NCBI RefSeq assembly: GCF_029029505.1
Contig: NZ_JAKJSD010000002.1
Coordinates: 186,001-250,000, forward strand
Reading direction: 5' to 3'
DNA length: 64,000 nucleotides
Source: Ancylomarina sp. DW003
Lineage (GTDB): Bacteria; Bacteroidota; Bacteroidia; Bacteroidales; Marinifilaceae
Each line of letters begins with the position of its first letter. Within the stretch, counting starts at the first letter, position 1. The position numbers and the translations under genes are program-made. The notes beneath the pieces were generated by a model. That model worked only from the letters and a program-made list of their open reading frames with translations. It made no database searches and was not told where the DNA came from. Positions 7,727 to 17,104 of this stretch are shown here, piece by piece.

Positions 7727-10700
7727 ATGATACTATTCTTTAAAAAAGGTAAAGTTCATTACGGAGTACATTGTTCTCTCGAATTAAATGCAATTGACAC
7801 AGCTAAACTTTCTTGGCTATTCAGCGACGCTGAAGTTTTGACAAACAAGTCTGTAACTGGTAAGTTTGTAGGACCTCGTAAAGAGATGATTACACCTTGG
7901 AGTACAAATGCTGTTGAAATCACCCAAAATATGGGATTAAACGGAATTCTTCGCATCGAGGAATTCGCTCAGGTAGACACTGAGCATCCTCAGTTTGATC
8001 CAATGCTTCAAAGTTCATATGAAAATTTAGATCAAGAAATTTTCACAATTGAGAAACAAGCTGACCCAATTCTTTATATCGAAGACATTAGATCTTATAA
8101 CAAAGAAGAAGGTTTAGCGCTAAGCGAGGAAGAAATAAAATACCTTGAAGATGTTGAAAAGAAGATTGACCGCAAACTAACTGATTCAGAAGTATTCGGT
8201 TTTTCTCAAGTTAACTCGGAGCACTGCCGTCACAAAATATTTAACGGGACTTTTGTTATTGATGGTGAGGAAAAAGAGTCTTCTCTGTTTCAATTAATTA
8301 AAGAAACATCTAAAAAGAACCACAACCGAATTGTTTCGGCTTACAAAGACAATTGTGCATTCCTTGGCGGACCAAGAGTTGAGCAGTTTGCTCCAGCTTC
8401 TCACGATAAAGCAGATTTTTTCTATACCAAAGATATTGACACTGTTATTTCATTGAAGGCAGAGACACACAATTTCCCTACTACAGTAGAACCATTTAAT
8501 GGTGCTGCAACAGGAACTGGTGGCGAGATTCGAGATCGTATTGCAGGTGGTAAAGCTTCTTTACCAATGGCTGGAACAGCGGTTTACATGACTGCTTACC
8601 CAAGATTAGAATCGTCTAGAAAATGGGAAGATGCTACAGATCCTCGTAAATGGTTATACCAAACTCCTGAAGAGATTCTTATTAAAGCATCTAATGGAGC
8701 GAGTGACTTTGGGAACAAATTTGGTCAACCATTAATTTGTGGTTCTGTACTAAGTTTCGAACATTTCGAAAACAATAAAAAATACGGATACGATAAGGTT
8801 ATCATGCAAGCTGGTGGTATTGGTTATGGCCGATTGGAGCAAGCTCAAAAAGATGTACCTAATAAAGGTGACAAAGTTGTTCTTTTAGGTGGTGATAACT
8901 ACCGAATTGGAATGGGTGGTTCTGCTGTATCTTCAGTAGCAACAGGTGAATTCGATAACTCTATTGAGTTAAATGCAGTCCAACGTTCTAATCCTGAAAT
9001 GCAGAAACGTGTTTGCAACGCAATACGCGCAATGGCTGAATCTGATCACAACCCTATTGTTTCTATTCACGATCATGGTGCAGGTGGCCACCTGAACTGT
9101 TTATCAGAATTGGTTGAAGAAACTGGTGGTAAGATCGACCTTAATGCACTTCCTGTTGGTGACCCTACTCTATCGGCTAAAGAAATCGTTGGTAACGAGT
9201 CTCAAGAAAGAATGGGATTGGTTATTGGAAAAGATGATGTTGATTTATTGACTCGTATTGCTGATCGCGAACGAGCTCCTATATACACAATTGGTGAAAC
9301 AACTGGTGACATGCGTTTCACATTCGAAGATAAAAAGACTGGTGAGAATCCTATTGATCTTGGTCTTTCTGAAATGTTTGGTAAGCCACCCAAAACTGTA
9401 ATGACTGATGAAACTGTAGTGGAGTCATTCGAAGAAGTTGTTTACGAAGCAGATAAGTTGGAAGATTACCTTGAAGAAGTATTACAATTGGAATCAGTTG
9501 CTTGTAAAGATTGGCTAACCAATAAAGTTGACCGTTCGGTAACAGGTAAAATTGCCATGCAGCAATGTGCTGGTCCTCTTCAACTGCCTCTAAATAACCT
9601 AGGAGCTGTAGCTTTAGATTTCCAAGGTGAAAAAGGTATTGCAACCTCTATTGGACACGCTCCAGTTTCGGCTCTTGTTGATTCTGCTAATGGTTCTCGT
9701 CTTTCCATTGCTGAGTCATTAACTAACTTAGTTTGGGCTCCAATTGAGCAAGGCATTAAAGGCGTTTCTCTTTCTGCTAACTGGATGTGGCCTTGTAAGA
9801 ACAAAGGTGAAGATGCTCGTCTTTATAAAGCTGTTGAATCAATTAGTGAATTCGCTATTGAACTTGGCTTAAATGTTCCTACTGGTAAAGATTCCTTATC
9901 GATGACTCAAAAATATGGTCAGGATGATGTGGTATACGCACCGGGAACAGTAATTATTTCAACTGTTGGTGAAATTGTTGACATCAATCGCATGGTTAGC
10001 CCAGTGATGAAAAATGCTGCCAACTCTCACCTACTACATATCGATTTCTCAAAAGATGCTTTTCAACTAGGAGGAAGTAGCTTTGCTCAAATCGTTAATA
10101 AATTAGGAAAGACAACACCTAATGTAAACGATGCTAAATATTTTGCTAAAACTTTCGAAACACTTCAACAGCTTATCCTAGATAGAAAAGTTCTTGCTGG
10201 ACATGATATTTCTGCTGGTGGTATGGTTACTGCATTGCTTGAAATGTGTTTTGCCGATAACAAACTTGGCGCATCAATTAACCTTGACGAAATTAAAGAA
10301 GCTGACTTAATCAAAGTTTTATTCAGCGAAAATCCAGGTGTTATTATTCAAGTTGAAGATCTTGATTTGGTAAGCAAAACCTTAACTAAGGCTGGTATTA
10401 TCTTCCATAAAATTGGAACACCAGATGAAGCAGGCAAAATGACAATTACTAAAGCTGATAAAAACTTATCACTTGATATAGCTTCACTACGTGACCTTTG
10501 GTATAAAACATCTTACCTATTAGATCGCAACCAATCAGGAAATGATAAGGCTTTAGAACGTTTCAAATCGTATAAAGAAAATAGTTTAACTTACAAATTC
10601 CCTGAGAACTTTACAGGTAAATTTGCACAGTATGGTATTGATCCTAAGCGTCAAACTAAATCTGGCATTAAAGCAGCTATCATCCGTGAAAAAGGTGTGA

Positions 10701-11416
10701 ATGGCGATAGAGAAATGGCTTGGATGATGCATTTAGCTGGTATGGATGTGAAAGATATTCATATGACTGACTTAATTTCTGGTCGTTCTGATTTCTCAGA
10801 CGTTAACATGATTGTTTTCGTTGGTGGATTCTCTAATTCAGATGTATTAGGTTCTGCTAAGGGTTGGGCTGGAGCATTCTTGTATAACGAGAAAGCTAAG
10901 AAAGCTCTTGAAGATTTCTACAAACGTAAAGACACTCTAAGTTTAGGTGTTTGTAATGGGTGTCAGCTAGTCTCTGAACTTGGATTGATTTACCCTGAAC
11001 ACGACAAGCATCCAAAACTAATTCATAACGAAACTCATAAATTCGAATCAGGCTTCGTGAATGTTGATATTCAAGCTAACGAATCAGTTATGCTTTCAAC
11101 ACTTGCTGGTAGTCGTTTAGGTATTTGGGTTGCTCACGGTGAAGGTAAATTCGATTTGCCTTACGGTGAAGACAAGTATCAAATTCCAATGAAGTACAGC
11201 TTTAAAGATTATCCTGCAAATCCTAATGGCTCTCCATTCGAAACTGCAGCAATCTGTTCTAAAGATGGTCGCCATTTAGCAATGATGCCTCACTTAGAGC
11301 GTGCAACATATCCTTGGAATTGGGCTTACTATAACGAAGACAGAAATGAAGACGAATTAAGTCCTTGGATCGAAGCTTTTGTTAATGCTAAAAACTGGAT
11401 TGCAAAACATAAATAA
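7727..11416 (+). CDS. purL: Phosphoribosylformylglycinamidine synthase, large single-chain form
   Basis: 1229 residues from the ATG at 7727, the size of the large PurL that fuses the PurS-like, synthetase and glutaminase parts. It converts FGAR, glutamine and ATP to FGAM, the fourth step of de novo purine synthesis. Visible landmarks are the linker SQVNSEHCRHKIFNG, the ATP/metal region LKAETHNFPTTVEPFNGAATGTGG, a second AIRS-like half, and a C-terminal class I glutaminase with nucleophile Cys1076 in LGVCNGCQLV and a late His/Glu in MPHLERATYPW. A longer frame can be read from a TTG at 7682, but that codon lies inside the -7 box. The gene is monocistronic, bounded by a strong terminator; purB lies separately at 50053. 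Confidence 0.96.
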   Translation: MILFFKKGKVHYGVHCSLELNAIDTAKLSWLFSDAEVLTNKSVTGKFVGPRKEMITPWSTNAVEITQNMGLNGILRIEEFAQVDTEHPQFDPMLQSSYENLDQEIFTIEKQADPILYIEDIRSYNKEEGLALSEEEIKYLEDVEKKIDRKLTDSEVFGFSQVNSEHCRHKIFNGTFVIDGEEKESSLFQLIKETSKKNHNRIVSAYKDNCAFLGGPRVEQFAPASHDKADFFYTKDIDTVISLKAETHNFPTTVEPFNGAATGTGGEIRDRIAGGKASLPMAGTAVYMTAYPRLESSRKWEDATDPRKWLYQTPEEILIKASNGASDFGNKFGQPLICGSVLSFEHFENNKKYGYDKVIMQAGGIGYGRLEQAQKDVPNKGDKVVLLGGDNYRIGMGGSAVSSVATGEFDNSIELNAVQRSNPEMQKRVCNAIRAMAESDHNPIVSIHDHGAGGHLNCLSELVEETGGKIDLNALPVGDPTLSAKEIVGNESQERMGLVIGKDDVDLLTRIADRERAPIYTIGETTGDMRFTFEDKKTGENPIDLGLSEMFGKPPKTVMTDETVVESFEEVVYEADKLEDYLEEVLQLESVACKDWLTNKVDRSVTGKIAMQQCAGPLQLPLNNLGAVALDFQGEKGIATSIGHAPVSALVDSANGSRLSIAESLTNLVWAPIEQGIKGVSLSANWMWPCKNKGEDARLYKAVESISEFAIELGLNVPTGKDSLSMTQKYGQDDVVYAPGTVIISTVGEIVDINRMVSPVMKNAANSHLLHIDFSKDAFQLGGSSFAQIVNKLGKTTPNVNDAKYFAKTFETLQQLILDRKVLAGHDISAGGMVTALLEMCFADNKLGASINLDEIKEADLIKVLFSENPGVIIQVEDLDLVSKTLTKAGIIFHKIGTPDEAGKMTITKADKNLSLDIASLRDLWYKTSYLLDRNQSGNDKALERFKSYKENSLTYKFPENFTGKFAQYGIDPKRQTKSGIKAAIIREKGVNGDREMAWMMHLAGMDVKDIHMTDLISGRSDFSDVNMIVFVGGFSNSDVLGSAKGWAGAFLYNEKAKKALEDFYKRKDTLSLGVCNGCQLVSELGLIYPEHDKHPKLIHNETHKFESGFVNVDIQANESVMLSTLAGSRLGIWVAHGEGKFDLPYGEDKYQIPMKYSFKDYPANPNGSPFETAAICSKDGRHLAMMPHLERATYPWNWAYYNEDRNEDELSPWIEAFVNAKNWIAKHK

Positions 11417-11439
11417 TCATACATCCATATATTTAGAAG

Positions 11440-11469
11440 CCCTCTTTCCTATCGGAAAGGGGGTTTTTT
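11440..11469 (+). terminator. purL terminator
   Basis: CCCTCTTTCC pairs with GGAAAGGGGG (one G.T pair) around a four-base loop, followed by six T. Confidence 0.85.
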
Positions 11470-11544
11470 CATTTACTATAAAGATATACTCTTTTCGTTT
11501 TTTTTTATACCTTGTGCTTCGAACTAATCAAACCGACCCGCATT

Positions 11545-11940
11545 ATGAAGCATTTCGCACTATTAATATCTATCCTATCTATCACATTTTCATGTGCTAA
11601 CCAGAAAAACACTCACAATAAATCAATAGCTGATTCAGCTCAAGCCAATAAAGAAATTCCTATCAATAAATCAGATTTTGCACCTGGGACTTTGGCTTTA
11701 AACATAAAAATATCAAAAATAATTTTGCATGATGGTTATTATGAAATTAATGCAATGATTAATAAAACTCTTGGCTCAGGAGCAGGGATAATTGGAGTTT
11801 ATTCTAAAGGCAATGAAATTACTATACAAACAAAACAGGATTTAAAATTAGAATCAAATTCATCATACAGCTTCCTTTTCACAGAAAGCAAAAAGATGGA
11901 GAATAAAAACAGATTACAAATAATTAGGGAAATAAAATAA
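11545..11940 (+). CDS. Small putative lipoprotein of unknown function
   Basis: 131 residues from the ATG at 11545. The start MKHFALLISILSITFSCAN is a lipoprotein signal with Cys after TFS. The mature part begins with a polar, Asn/Lys-rich linker and ends in a compact domain with alternating hydrophobic residues (LALNIKISKIILHDGYYEINAMINK, GNEITIQTKQDL), suggesting a small beta domain on the envelope. I do not recognise a family. An upstream in-frame start at 11512 would bury the signal peptide and is less likely. It sits alone between the purL terminator and the secreted propeller gene. Confidence 0.6.
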   Translation: MKHFALLISILSITFSCANQKNTHNKSIADSAQANKEIPINKSDFAPGTLALNIKISKIILHDGYYEINAMINKTLGSGAGIIGVYSKGNEITIQTKQDLKLESNSSYSFLFTESKKMENKNRLQIIREIK

Positions 11941-12036
11941 AGACTTTAAATAGTAAAGGTTCTATACTCATTCGACCATGAGATCTTGATCTTTTTATTT
12001 AATCTAACTTACTAACCGCTAACTAACAAAAAAAGA

Positions 12037-14871
12037 ATGGCAAAAAATTTACTATTGAGTACAGCATTTTTTGTGGCATGCTCCTTAAGTGGCTTAGCTC
12101 AAACAAAAAATATTGTTATTAATGAGAATACTTACAAAAAGCTTACTGCACCTGGAATAAACCATGTGAGAATGGCTAAAAAAGCAGACAAGCGTAAAGG
12201 TATCATCCGAGTAAAAGATGCACCTCATGAGCGTATATTGTTCCAACAACTTGTTTTACAAAATCCAAGTACGGAAAAAATGCCTACAAATTTCCGTGAG
12301 AGAGAATTAAATTTTTTCACAACTAATCGAAATAAATTCGTTTCCAGAACCAAATCTCAGAGCATTGATTGGAAACAAACTGGCCCATATAATGTAGGAG
12401 GTAGAACTAGAGCTCTCGCTATTGATGTGACTGACGACAATATTATTTTAGCAGGTGGAGCTACAGGAGGAATGTGGCGATCAGAAGATGGTGGCACTAA
12501 TTGGACAAAAACCACTACTACTACTGATCATCAATCTGTAACTGCTGTTGCACAAGATCCTCGGGATGGTTTTACTAACATTTGGTATTATGCTACAGGA
12601 GAGTATTCAGGGTCAGCTGGCGCAAGTGGGGCTTTTTATTCCGGCCAAGGTGTTTTCAAATCTGAAGATGGTGGTAAATCATGGAATAAATTAGCTTCAA
12701 CAGATACGGATGATACACCTATTTTTACAGAAACCATTGATATTGGTTGGAACATTTGTATAGATCCGCTAAATGGAGATGTATATCTAGCTTCTTATGG
12801 TAAAATTTGGCGATTAACTCAAGGTGGCGCTATTGCAACTACAGTTTTAACCAGTAAACCTACTGCTGAAGATAGCTGGGCATCACAAACCGATGTGATC
12901 TGCACACCCACAGGTGTAAAATATGCAACTTTAAGTAGCGGTGGCACAGTAAAAGGTTTTTTCAGATCAACAACTGGTAATATGGGTGATTGGACAGAGA
13001 TTACTCCTTCAGAGTTTCCAATAACCTTTGCAAGAACTGTATTGACTTACGCACCTGGTAATGAGAATATATTATATTTCCTATCACAAACTCCAGGTAA
13101 TGGTTTAAGAGGTCATAGCTTATGGAAACTGACAATAAACGGTGACGAACTTGTTTGGGAAGATAGGTCTCAGAACCTACCAGCAAAAATATCTGAGGCT
13201 GACAATGATGTATCTGGCTACAACTCTCAAGGATCATATAATATGGTCATAAAAGTAGCTCCGGATGACGAAAACATGGTTTTTGTTGGTGGAACAAATC
13301 TACATCGAAGCGATGATGGTTTTGAAACTAATACTAAAACATATTGGATTGGTGGGTATGCTACAGAAAACAATGTCAGTCAGTATGACAACCAACATCC
13401 TGATCAGCACTCTTTAGCATTCTTTGATGACGGTTTAACACTTTTAAGTGGTCATGATGGTGGTATTAGTAAGACTAATAATTACAAACAAACTGAAGAT
13501 TCTGGATTAGAAGATGATCCTGCTCATCCATCAGTTAAACCTGTAGATTGGATTTCATTAAATAATGGTTATTTAACAACTCAGGCATACACTGTTGGGA
13601 TAGATGCTAAAGATGAAACATCTTTTGAAATCTTAACCGGTTTTCAAGATAATGGAACTTGGTATACTGTCAAAGAAAATGGTACTCACAGAAAAAATTG
13701 GATTCAACTAGGTAGTGGAGACGGAGCTTACTGTAGCATGCACAATTCTTCAAATGGTTATATCACTTCATCACAACGAGGTCGTATTTATTTGAATGTT
13801 TACAATACCACTGATAAAGAATGGGAATGGACACGGGTTGATCCTGAAGGCGTAGATTCTGATGATGTCCTATTTATCAATCCATATGAAATTGATGGTA
13901 ATAATGAAGCGATCATGTTTTACGCAGGAGGTACAGATATTTGGAGAAATACAAATATTTATGAAATTCCAAGATTTTCTAATGATGCAGCCAGTTTAGG
14001 ATGGGAAAAGATGGAAGGAACTAATGTTACAGGTCAAATATCAGCAATCAAATCGTCGATTCTTCCTGCTAACCTTTTGTATTTTGGTACTTCTGAAGGA
14101 AAAATTTACAAAACAATTAATTCACAATCCAATCAATCTGTAACAACCGAAATTACAGGTCCGTCTATGCCTGAAGGTTATGTCAGTAGTATTGAAGTTA
14201 ATCCAGCGAATGCAGAATATGTATACGTAACTTTCTCAAACTATGAAGTAGAGAGTATTTTCTTTTCAAAAGATGCTGGAGAAACATGGAGTGCTGTTTC
14301 AGGAAATTTGGAAATCACGCAGAATGAAAAAAACATTGGTCCATCCGTCAGATACATCAATGTAATAAATGCTGAAAATGGACCTATTTATTTTGCAGCA
14401 ACAAGTATAGGTTTATATAAGGCTACCGAGTTAACTTCTAACACGCAATGGACTCAAGTTTCAACAGATAAAATTGGAAATACTGTTGTGGATATGGTTA
14501 AAACTCGTAAGGATGGCTTTATCGCAGTAGGAACTCACGGTAATGGTATATTCCATGCTAATATTACTCCAGGTGAACCTAATGTAGATCCTGCAGGGCC
14601 TCTTGTTGGTATTGATGATTTGGATGAAACGAATACAAAATTAAGTATTTATCCAAACCCATTGGTTACTGAAAGTCGTATAGCTTTTCCTAACAAGGAC
14701 AATGAAATTTACCGATTAGTTGTTGTTGATGCCTCAGGTCGTGTTGTTCGTATTATTGAGAATATCACAAATAATAATATCACAATTAACCGTGAGCAAT
14801 TAAAGCCTGGTATTCATATTATCAATCTTGAAGGAGAAAAGATTTACAAAGGTAAATTACTTGTGAAATAA
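12037..14871 (+). CDS. T9SS-secreted beta-propeller (BNR/sortilin-like) protein
   Basis: 944 residues with a signal peptide (MAKNLLLSTAFFVACSLSGLAQ). The central part carries repeated Asp-box-type elements (SEDGGTNWTK, SEDGGKSWNK, SKDAGETWSA), as in sialidase and Vps10/sortilin beta-propellers. The last about 80 residues are a type A T9SS sorting domain: IYPNPLVTESRIAF, VVDASGRVVR, GIHIINLEGEKIYKGKLLVK. The protein should therefore cross the outer membrane through the type IX system and be attached to the surface or released. No catalytic residues of a known hydrolase stand out; adhesion, glycan binding or proteolysis-related roles are all open. Confidence 0.85.
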   Translation: MAKNLLLSTAFFVACSLSGLAQTKNIVINENTYKKLTAPGINHVRMAKKADKRKGIIRVKDAPHERILFQQLVLQNPSTEKMPTNFRERELNFFTTNRNKFVSRTKSQSIDWKQTGPYNVGGRTRALAIDVTDDNIILAGGATGGMWRSEDGGTNWTKTTTTTDHQSVTAVAQDPRDGFTNIWYYATGEYSGSAGASGAFYSGQGVFKSEDGGKSWNKLASTDTDDTPIFTETIDIGWNICIDPLNGDVYLASYGKIWRLTQGGAIATTVLTSKPTAEDSWASQTDVICTPTGVKYATLSSGGTVKGFFRSTTGNMGDWTEITPSEFPITFARTVLTYAPGNENILYFLSQTPGNGLRGHSLWKLTINGDELVWEDRSQNLPAKISEADNDVSGYNSQGSYNMVIKVAPDDENMVFVGGTNLHRSDDGFETNTKTYWIGGYATENNVSQYDNQHPDQHSLAFFDDGLTLLSGHDGGISKTNNYKQTEDSGLEDDPAHPSVKPVDWISLNNGYLTTQAYTVGIDAKDETSFEILTGFQDNGTWYTVKENGTHRKNWIQLGSGDGAYCSMHNSSNGYITSSQRGRIYLNVYNTTDKEWEWTRVDPEGVDSDDVLFINPYEIDGNNEAIMFYAGGTDIWRNTNIYEIPRFSNDAASLGWEKMEGTNVTGQISAIKSSILPANLLYFGTSEGKIYKTINSQSNQSVTTEITGPSMPEGYVSSIEVNPANAEYVYVTFSNYEVESIFFSKDAGETWSAVSGNLEITQNEKNIGPSVRYINVINAENGPIYFAATSIGLYKATELTSNTQWTQVSTDKIGNTVVDMVKTRKDGFIAVGTHGNGIFHANITPGEPNVDPAGPLVGIDDLDETNTKLSIYPNPLVTESRIAFPNKDNEIYRLVVVDASGRVVRIIENITNNNITINREQLKPGIHIINLEGEKIYKGKLLVK

Positions 14872-14893
14872 GCTCCTAAATATATAAATATGG

Positions 14894-14930
14894 AAAAGAC
14901 CTAAAAGCTATTGCTTTTAGGTCTTTTTTC
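14894..14930 (+). terminator. Terminator after the propeller gene
   Basis: The 15-bp stem AAAAGACCTAAAAGC/GCTTTTAGGTCTTTT has a four-base loop and a T run on the plus strand. With four T on the other side it may also serve the convergent operon at 14953. Confidence 0.88.
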
Positions 14931-14952
14931 TTTATAATCCGTTCGCAGAATA

Positions 14953-15195
14953 TTAATAGCCCACACCTGCAGCCATAATATTGTTAGGGTCAAAGGCATG
15001 GCATGGTGTTACACCGTGAACCATATCACATTTTGGGCAATGTCCTTCGAATTCTTCCATAGTAAAAGTTTCCTTGCAACCATGACATTCGATATCTAAT
15101 GGCATTGGCATTAATTGCTGAGCAAATCCCATCATTCTTACCTTATCAACTACTTGTTGTCCATTCTCGAAACTTCCTGCGCATCCGTCGTGCAT
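14953..15195 (-). CDS. Small Cys-rich zinc-ribbon-like protein, last gene of the soluble ABC/GTPase operon
   Basis: 80 residues with two CxxC knuckles (Cys37-His-Gly-Cys40 and Cys53-Pro-Lys-Cys56), which should bind one Zn or another metal, plus extra Cys5 and Cys65 and His2, His52, His60 and His66. The N-terminus MHDGC recalls the MHE Ni-binding start of HypA, the partner of HypB, and HypA also has a two-CxxC zinc domain. This is a resemblance in layout, not demonstrated homology. It lies 56 bp downstream of the ABC ATPase gene and is very probably cotranscribed. There is no signal peptide, so it should be cytoplasmic. Function unknown; a metal or iron-sulfur cofactor carrier is the working idea. 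Confidence 0.6.
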   Translation of the reverse strand: MHDGCAGSFENGQQVVDKVRMMGFAQQLMPMPLDIECHGCKETFTMEEFEGHCPKCDMVHGVTPCHAFDPNNIMAAGVGY

Positions 15196-15251
15196 AATAT
15201 CTATTTTTTAGTGTTAGTTCTTTATTCTATTTCTGTGATTAATATCTCAAT

Positions 15252-16280
15252 CTAAAAGCCAATATCTTCTTTCTGAATAATTTCTCCTTGACGTAATCTT
15301 GTTCTCATATTTTGAACCACGGCATCCATTCTTTCAAGATCACTCAATAAATTTTGCTCCTCATCACTAGTTTCAATCACTTTATGAATACCGCCATTTT
15401 TAATTACGATACGCTTATCACCCATAAGAGCAAGAATAGGATCGTGAGTTGCCATCAGAACAATCTTTTCTTCGCCGACTAATAAATCCAAAGCACGTTT
15501 TCTATCAATACCGGCATTCTCAATCTCATCAATTAAAATAATTGGCGACTTACTTAAAATTGCGGTATCTGCAATCATTAAAGCTCGCGATTGACCACCA
15601 CTCAAACTCGTAATAGGCGTTGTTAATTCGAACTTCTCTCCTGCCAAATCATTGGCTTGTGCAAAAATCTTATTTATGACACCTTCAACATCTTCAACCA
15701 AACGAGACTGTGCATGTAGTTCAATAAACTCATAAACCGTTAAGTCCATTACAAAGTTCATATTTTGCGATAGCTGAGCAACAAGTTTATTACCTGAATT
15801 TAATCGCCACTTAGAATCACCTACTTCCCCATTAACAAGTACAGAACGAGAAGTTGGTGTATCTTTTTGTGCTACCCATTCAATATCTGCCAATAAACGA
15901 CTTTTTCCGGAACCAGTAGGACCTACAATACATACAATCTCACTCTTATTTATCTTTAACTCTTCAAATTTTTCAACCTCACCAGATTTATTCGTTCCAG
16001 GTAATAATGTGATTGAATGAACACCATCATCCTCATCTTCTCCTAAGAATTCAAGCATTTGATCGATATAAATACACATCGAATCTAAAACCTGAGCTTT
16101 ATCCATTGCTCTGTTCTCTTGCTCTTCTTCTTCGTCAAGAAAATCCAAATAGTTAACAAGTGCTATATCTAAGTTTCCATTCAGCTGCAAAGTATGTTCT
16201 TCGAAAAAACCAGGTAAAAATGGGTATTTCTCAAATAAATCGGCAAGTGTTTTACTCTGTATATCGTTTACTGTAATCAT
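15252..16280 (-). CDS. Soluble ABC-type ATPase with N-terminal DUF1858/ScdA-N-like domain
   Basis: 342 residues. The N-terminal about 80 residues (KTLADLFEKYPFLPGFFEEH) resemble the DUF1858/ScdA-N helical domain, followed by an acidic linker. Residues 105-300 form an ABC ATPase with Walker A GPTGSGKS (120-127), signature LSGGQ (226-230), Walker B ILIDE (248-252) and switch His279. A C-terminal helical tail follows (LLSDLERMDAVVQNMRTRLRQGE). No membrane segment is present and no permease gene lies in the operon, so it is unlikely to drive ordinary transport. It follows the GTPase gene by 39 bp. Possible roles are ATP-driven remodelling or cofactor insertion, like other soluble ABC ATPases; the actual target is unknown. 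Confidence 0.7.
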   Translation of the reverse strand: MITVNDIQSKTLADLFEKYPFLPGFFEEHTLQLNGNLDIALVNYLDFLDEEEEQENRAMDKAQVLDSMCIYIDQMLEFLGEDEDDGVHSITLLPGTNKSGEVEKFEELKINKSEIVCIVGPTGSGKSRLLADIEWVAQKDTPTSRSVLVNGEVGDSKWRLNSGNKLVAQLSQNMNFVMDLTVYEFIELHAQSRLVEDVEGVINKIFAQANDLAGEKFELTTPITSLSGGQSRALMIADTAILSKSPIILIDEIENAGIDRKRALDLLVGEEKIVLMATHDPILALMGDKRIVIKNGGIHKVIETSDEEQNLLSDLERMDAVVQNMRTRLRQGEIIQKEDIGF

Positions 16281-16319
16281 TTTCTAAATCTAAATTGGTT
16301 AATTGAAATCCTCAATAAT

Positions 16320-17018
16320 CTATTTCTTATCACTCATGTCAATCTTTCGAACATTACCCATTTGGTAAGATTCACCAATTCGGGTTTCACCCAAACAATA
16401 TGAGCAAAGAGCCGATGGCATTGAAAATCTCAACTTCTCACCAACAAGTGTTTTCACTTCAACTTTATCATCATATAAAAGAGTACTTAACTCATAAGCT
16501 CCCTGCCCCGTTAAACCATTTACGTGCATAATCGTCGCTCCTGGATTCACCGTATTTACTCTTGAAGCAAACACTTCACGCTCAGCCTGAGAAACGATAT
16601 CGCCTTTTGTGATGATAACAATATCAGCCGTTTTTAGCATGGGTCCAATCTTCTTTGGCGTATTAATACCACTTAAATTATCTATTACACAAACAGCAGT
16701 AACAGTTTTGATGTATGGAGAACAACGGTTACACAAACCTGCCGATTCTGTAATTAACAAATCCAATCCCTCTTTCAATCCCCACTGTGTTACTTCCTCA
16801 ATATTACTTACAAAATAATGATCCGGACAAAGCGAACCCGAAAGTCCTTTCTTAACTTTTACTCCTGCTTTTTCGTATAGTATATCGTCATCGGTATACA
16901 AACAGTCGAATTTGACAACTCCAACCTTTAAACCACGCTTTTGAACGGAGTCAATAGTCTTTAAAATAACGGCTGTTTTTCCTGATGAAGGAGGTCCTGA
17001 TACTGTAACTAAATTCAT
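16320..17018 (-). CDS. SIMIBI-class GTPase related to HypB/UreG-type metallochaperones
   Basis: 232 residues. The P-loop GPPSSGKT is at 8-15; TKGD at 137-140 stands in for the G4 motif NKxD. The segment LLITESAGLCNRCSPY (88-101) corresponds in position to the IENVGNLVCP switch of HypB, where the Cys binds nickel. Cysteines are concentrated in plausible metal sites: Cys64 (LCP), Cys96/Cys99 and a C-terminal pair Cys205/Cys208 in LCSYCLGETRIG. The protein is probably cytoplasmic and uses nucleotide hydrolysis to deliver a metal or metal cluster. It sits between the binding-protein-like gene and the ABC ATPase. The class is fairly secure, but the substrate is not known and the hyp or ure genes are not in the window. 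Confidence 0.7.
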   Translation of the reverse strand: MNLVTVSGPPSSGKTAVILKTIDSVQKRGLKVGVVKFDCLYTDDDILYEKAGVKVKKGLSGSLCPDHYFVSNIEEVTQWGLKEGLDLLITESAGLCNRCSPYIKTVTAVCVIDNLSGINTPKKIGPMLKTADIVIITKGDIVSQAEREVFASRVNTVNPGATIMHVNGLTGQGAYELSTLLYDDKVEVKTLVGEKLRFSMPSALCSYCLGETRIGESYQMGNVRKIDMSDKK

Positions 17019-17104
17019 ATCTTAAGGTTATATCTATTAAAATGTATGAGTTAATGCAAACGTCTTACTTGCGAAATTAAGACCTGAAATTAATCAATTC
17101 TAAA

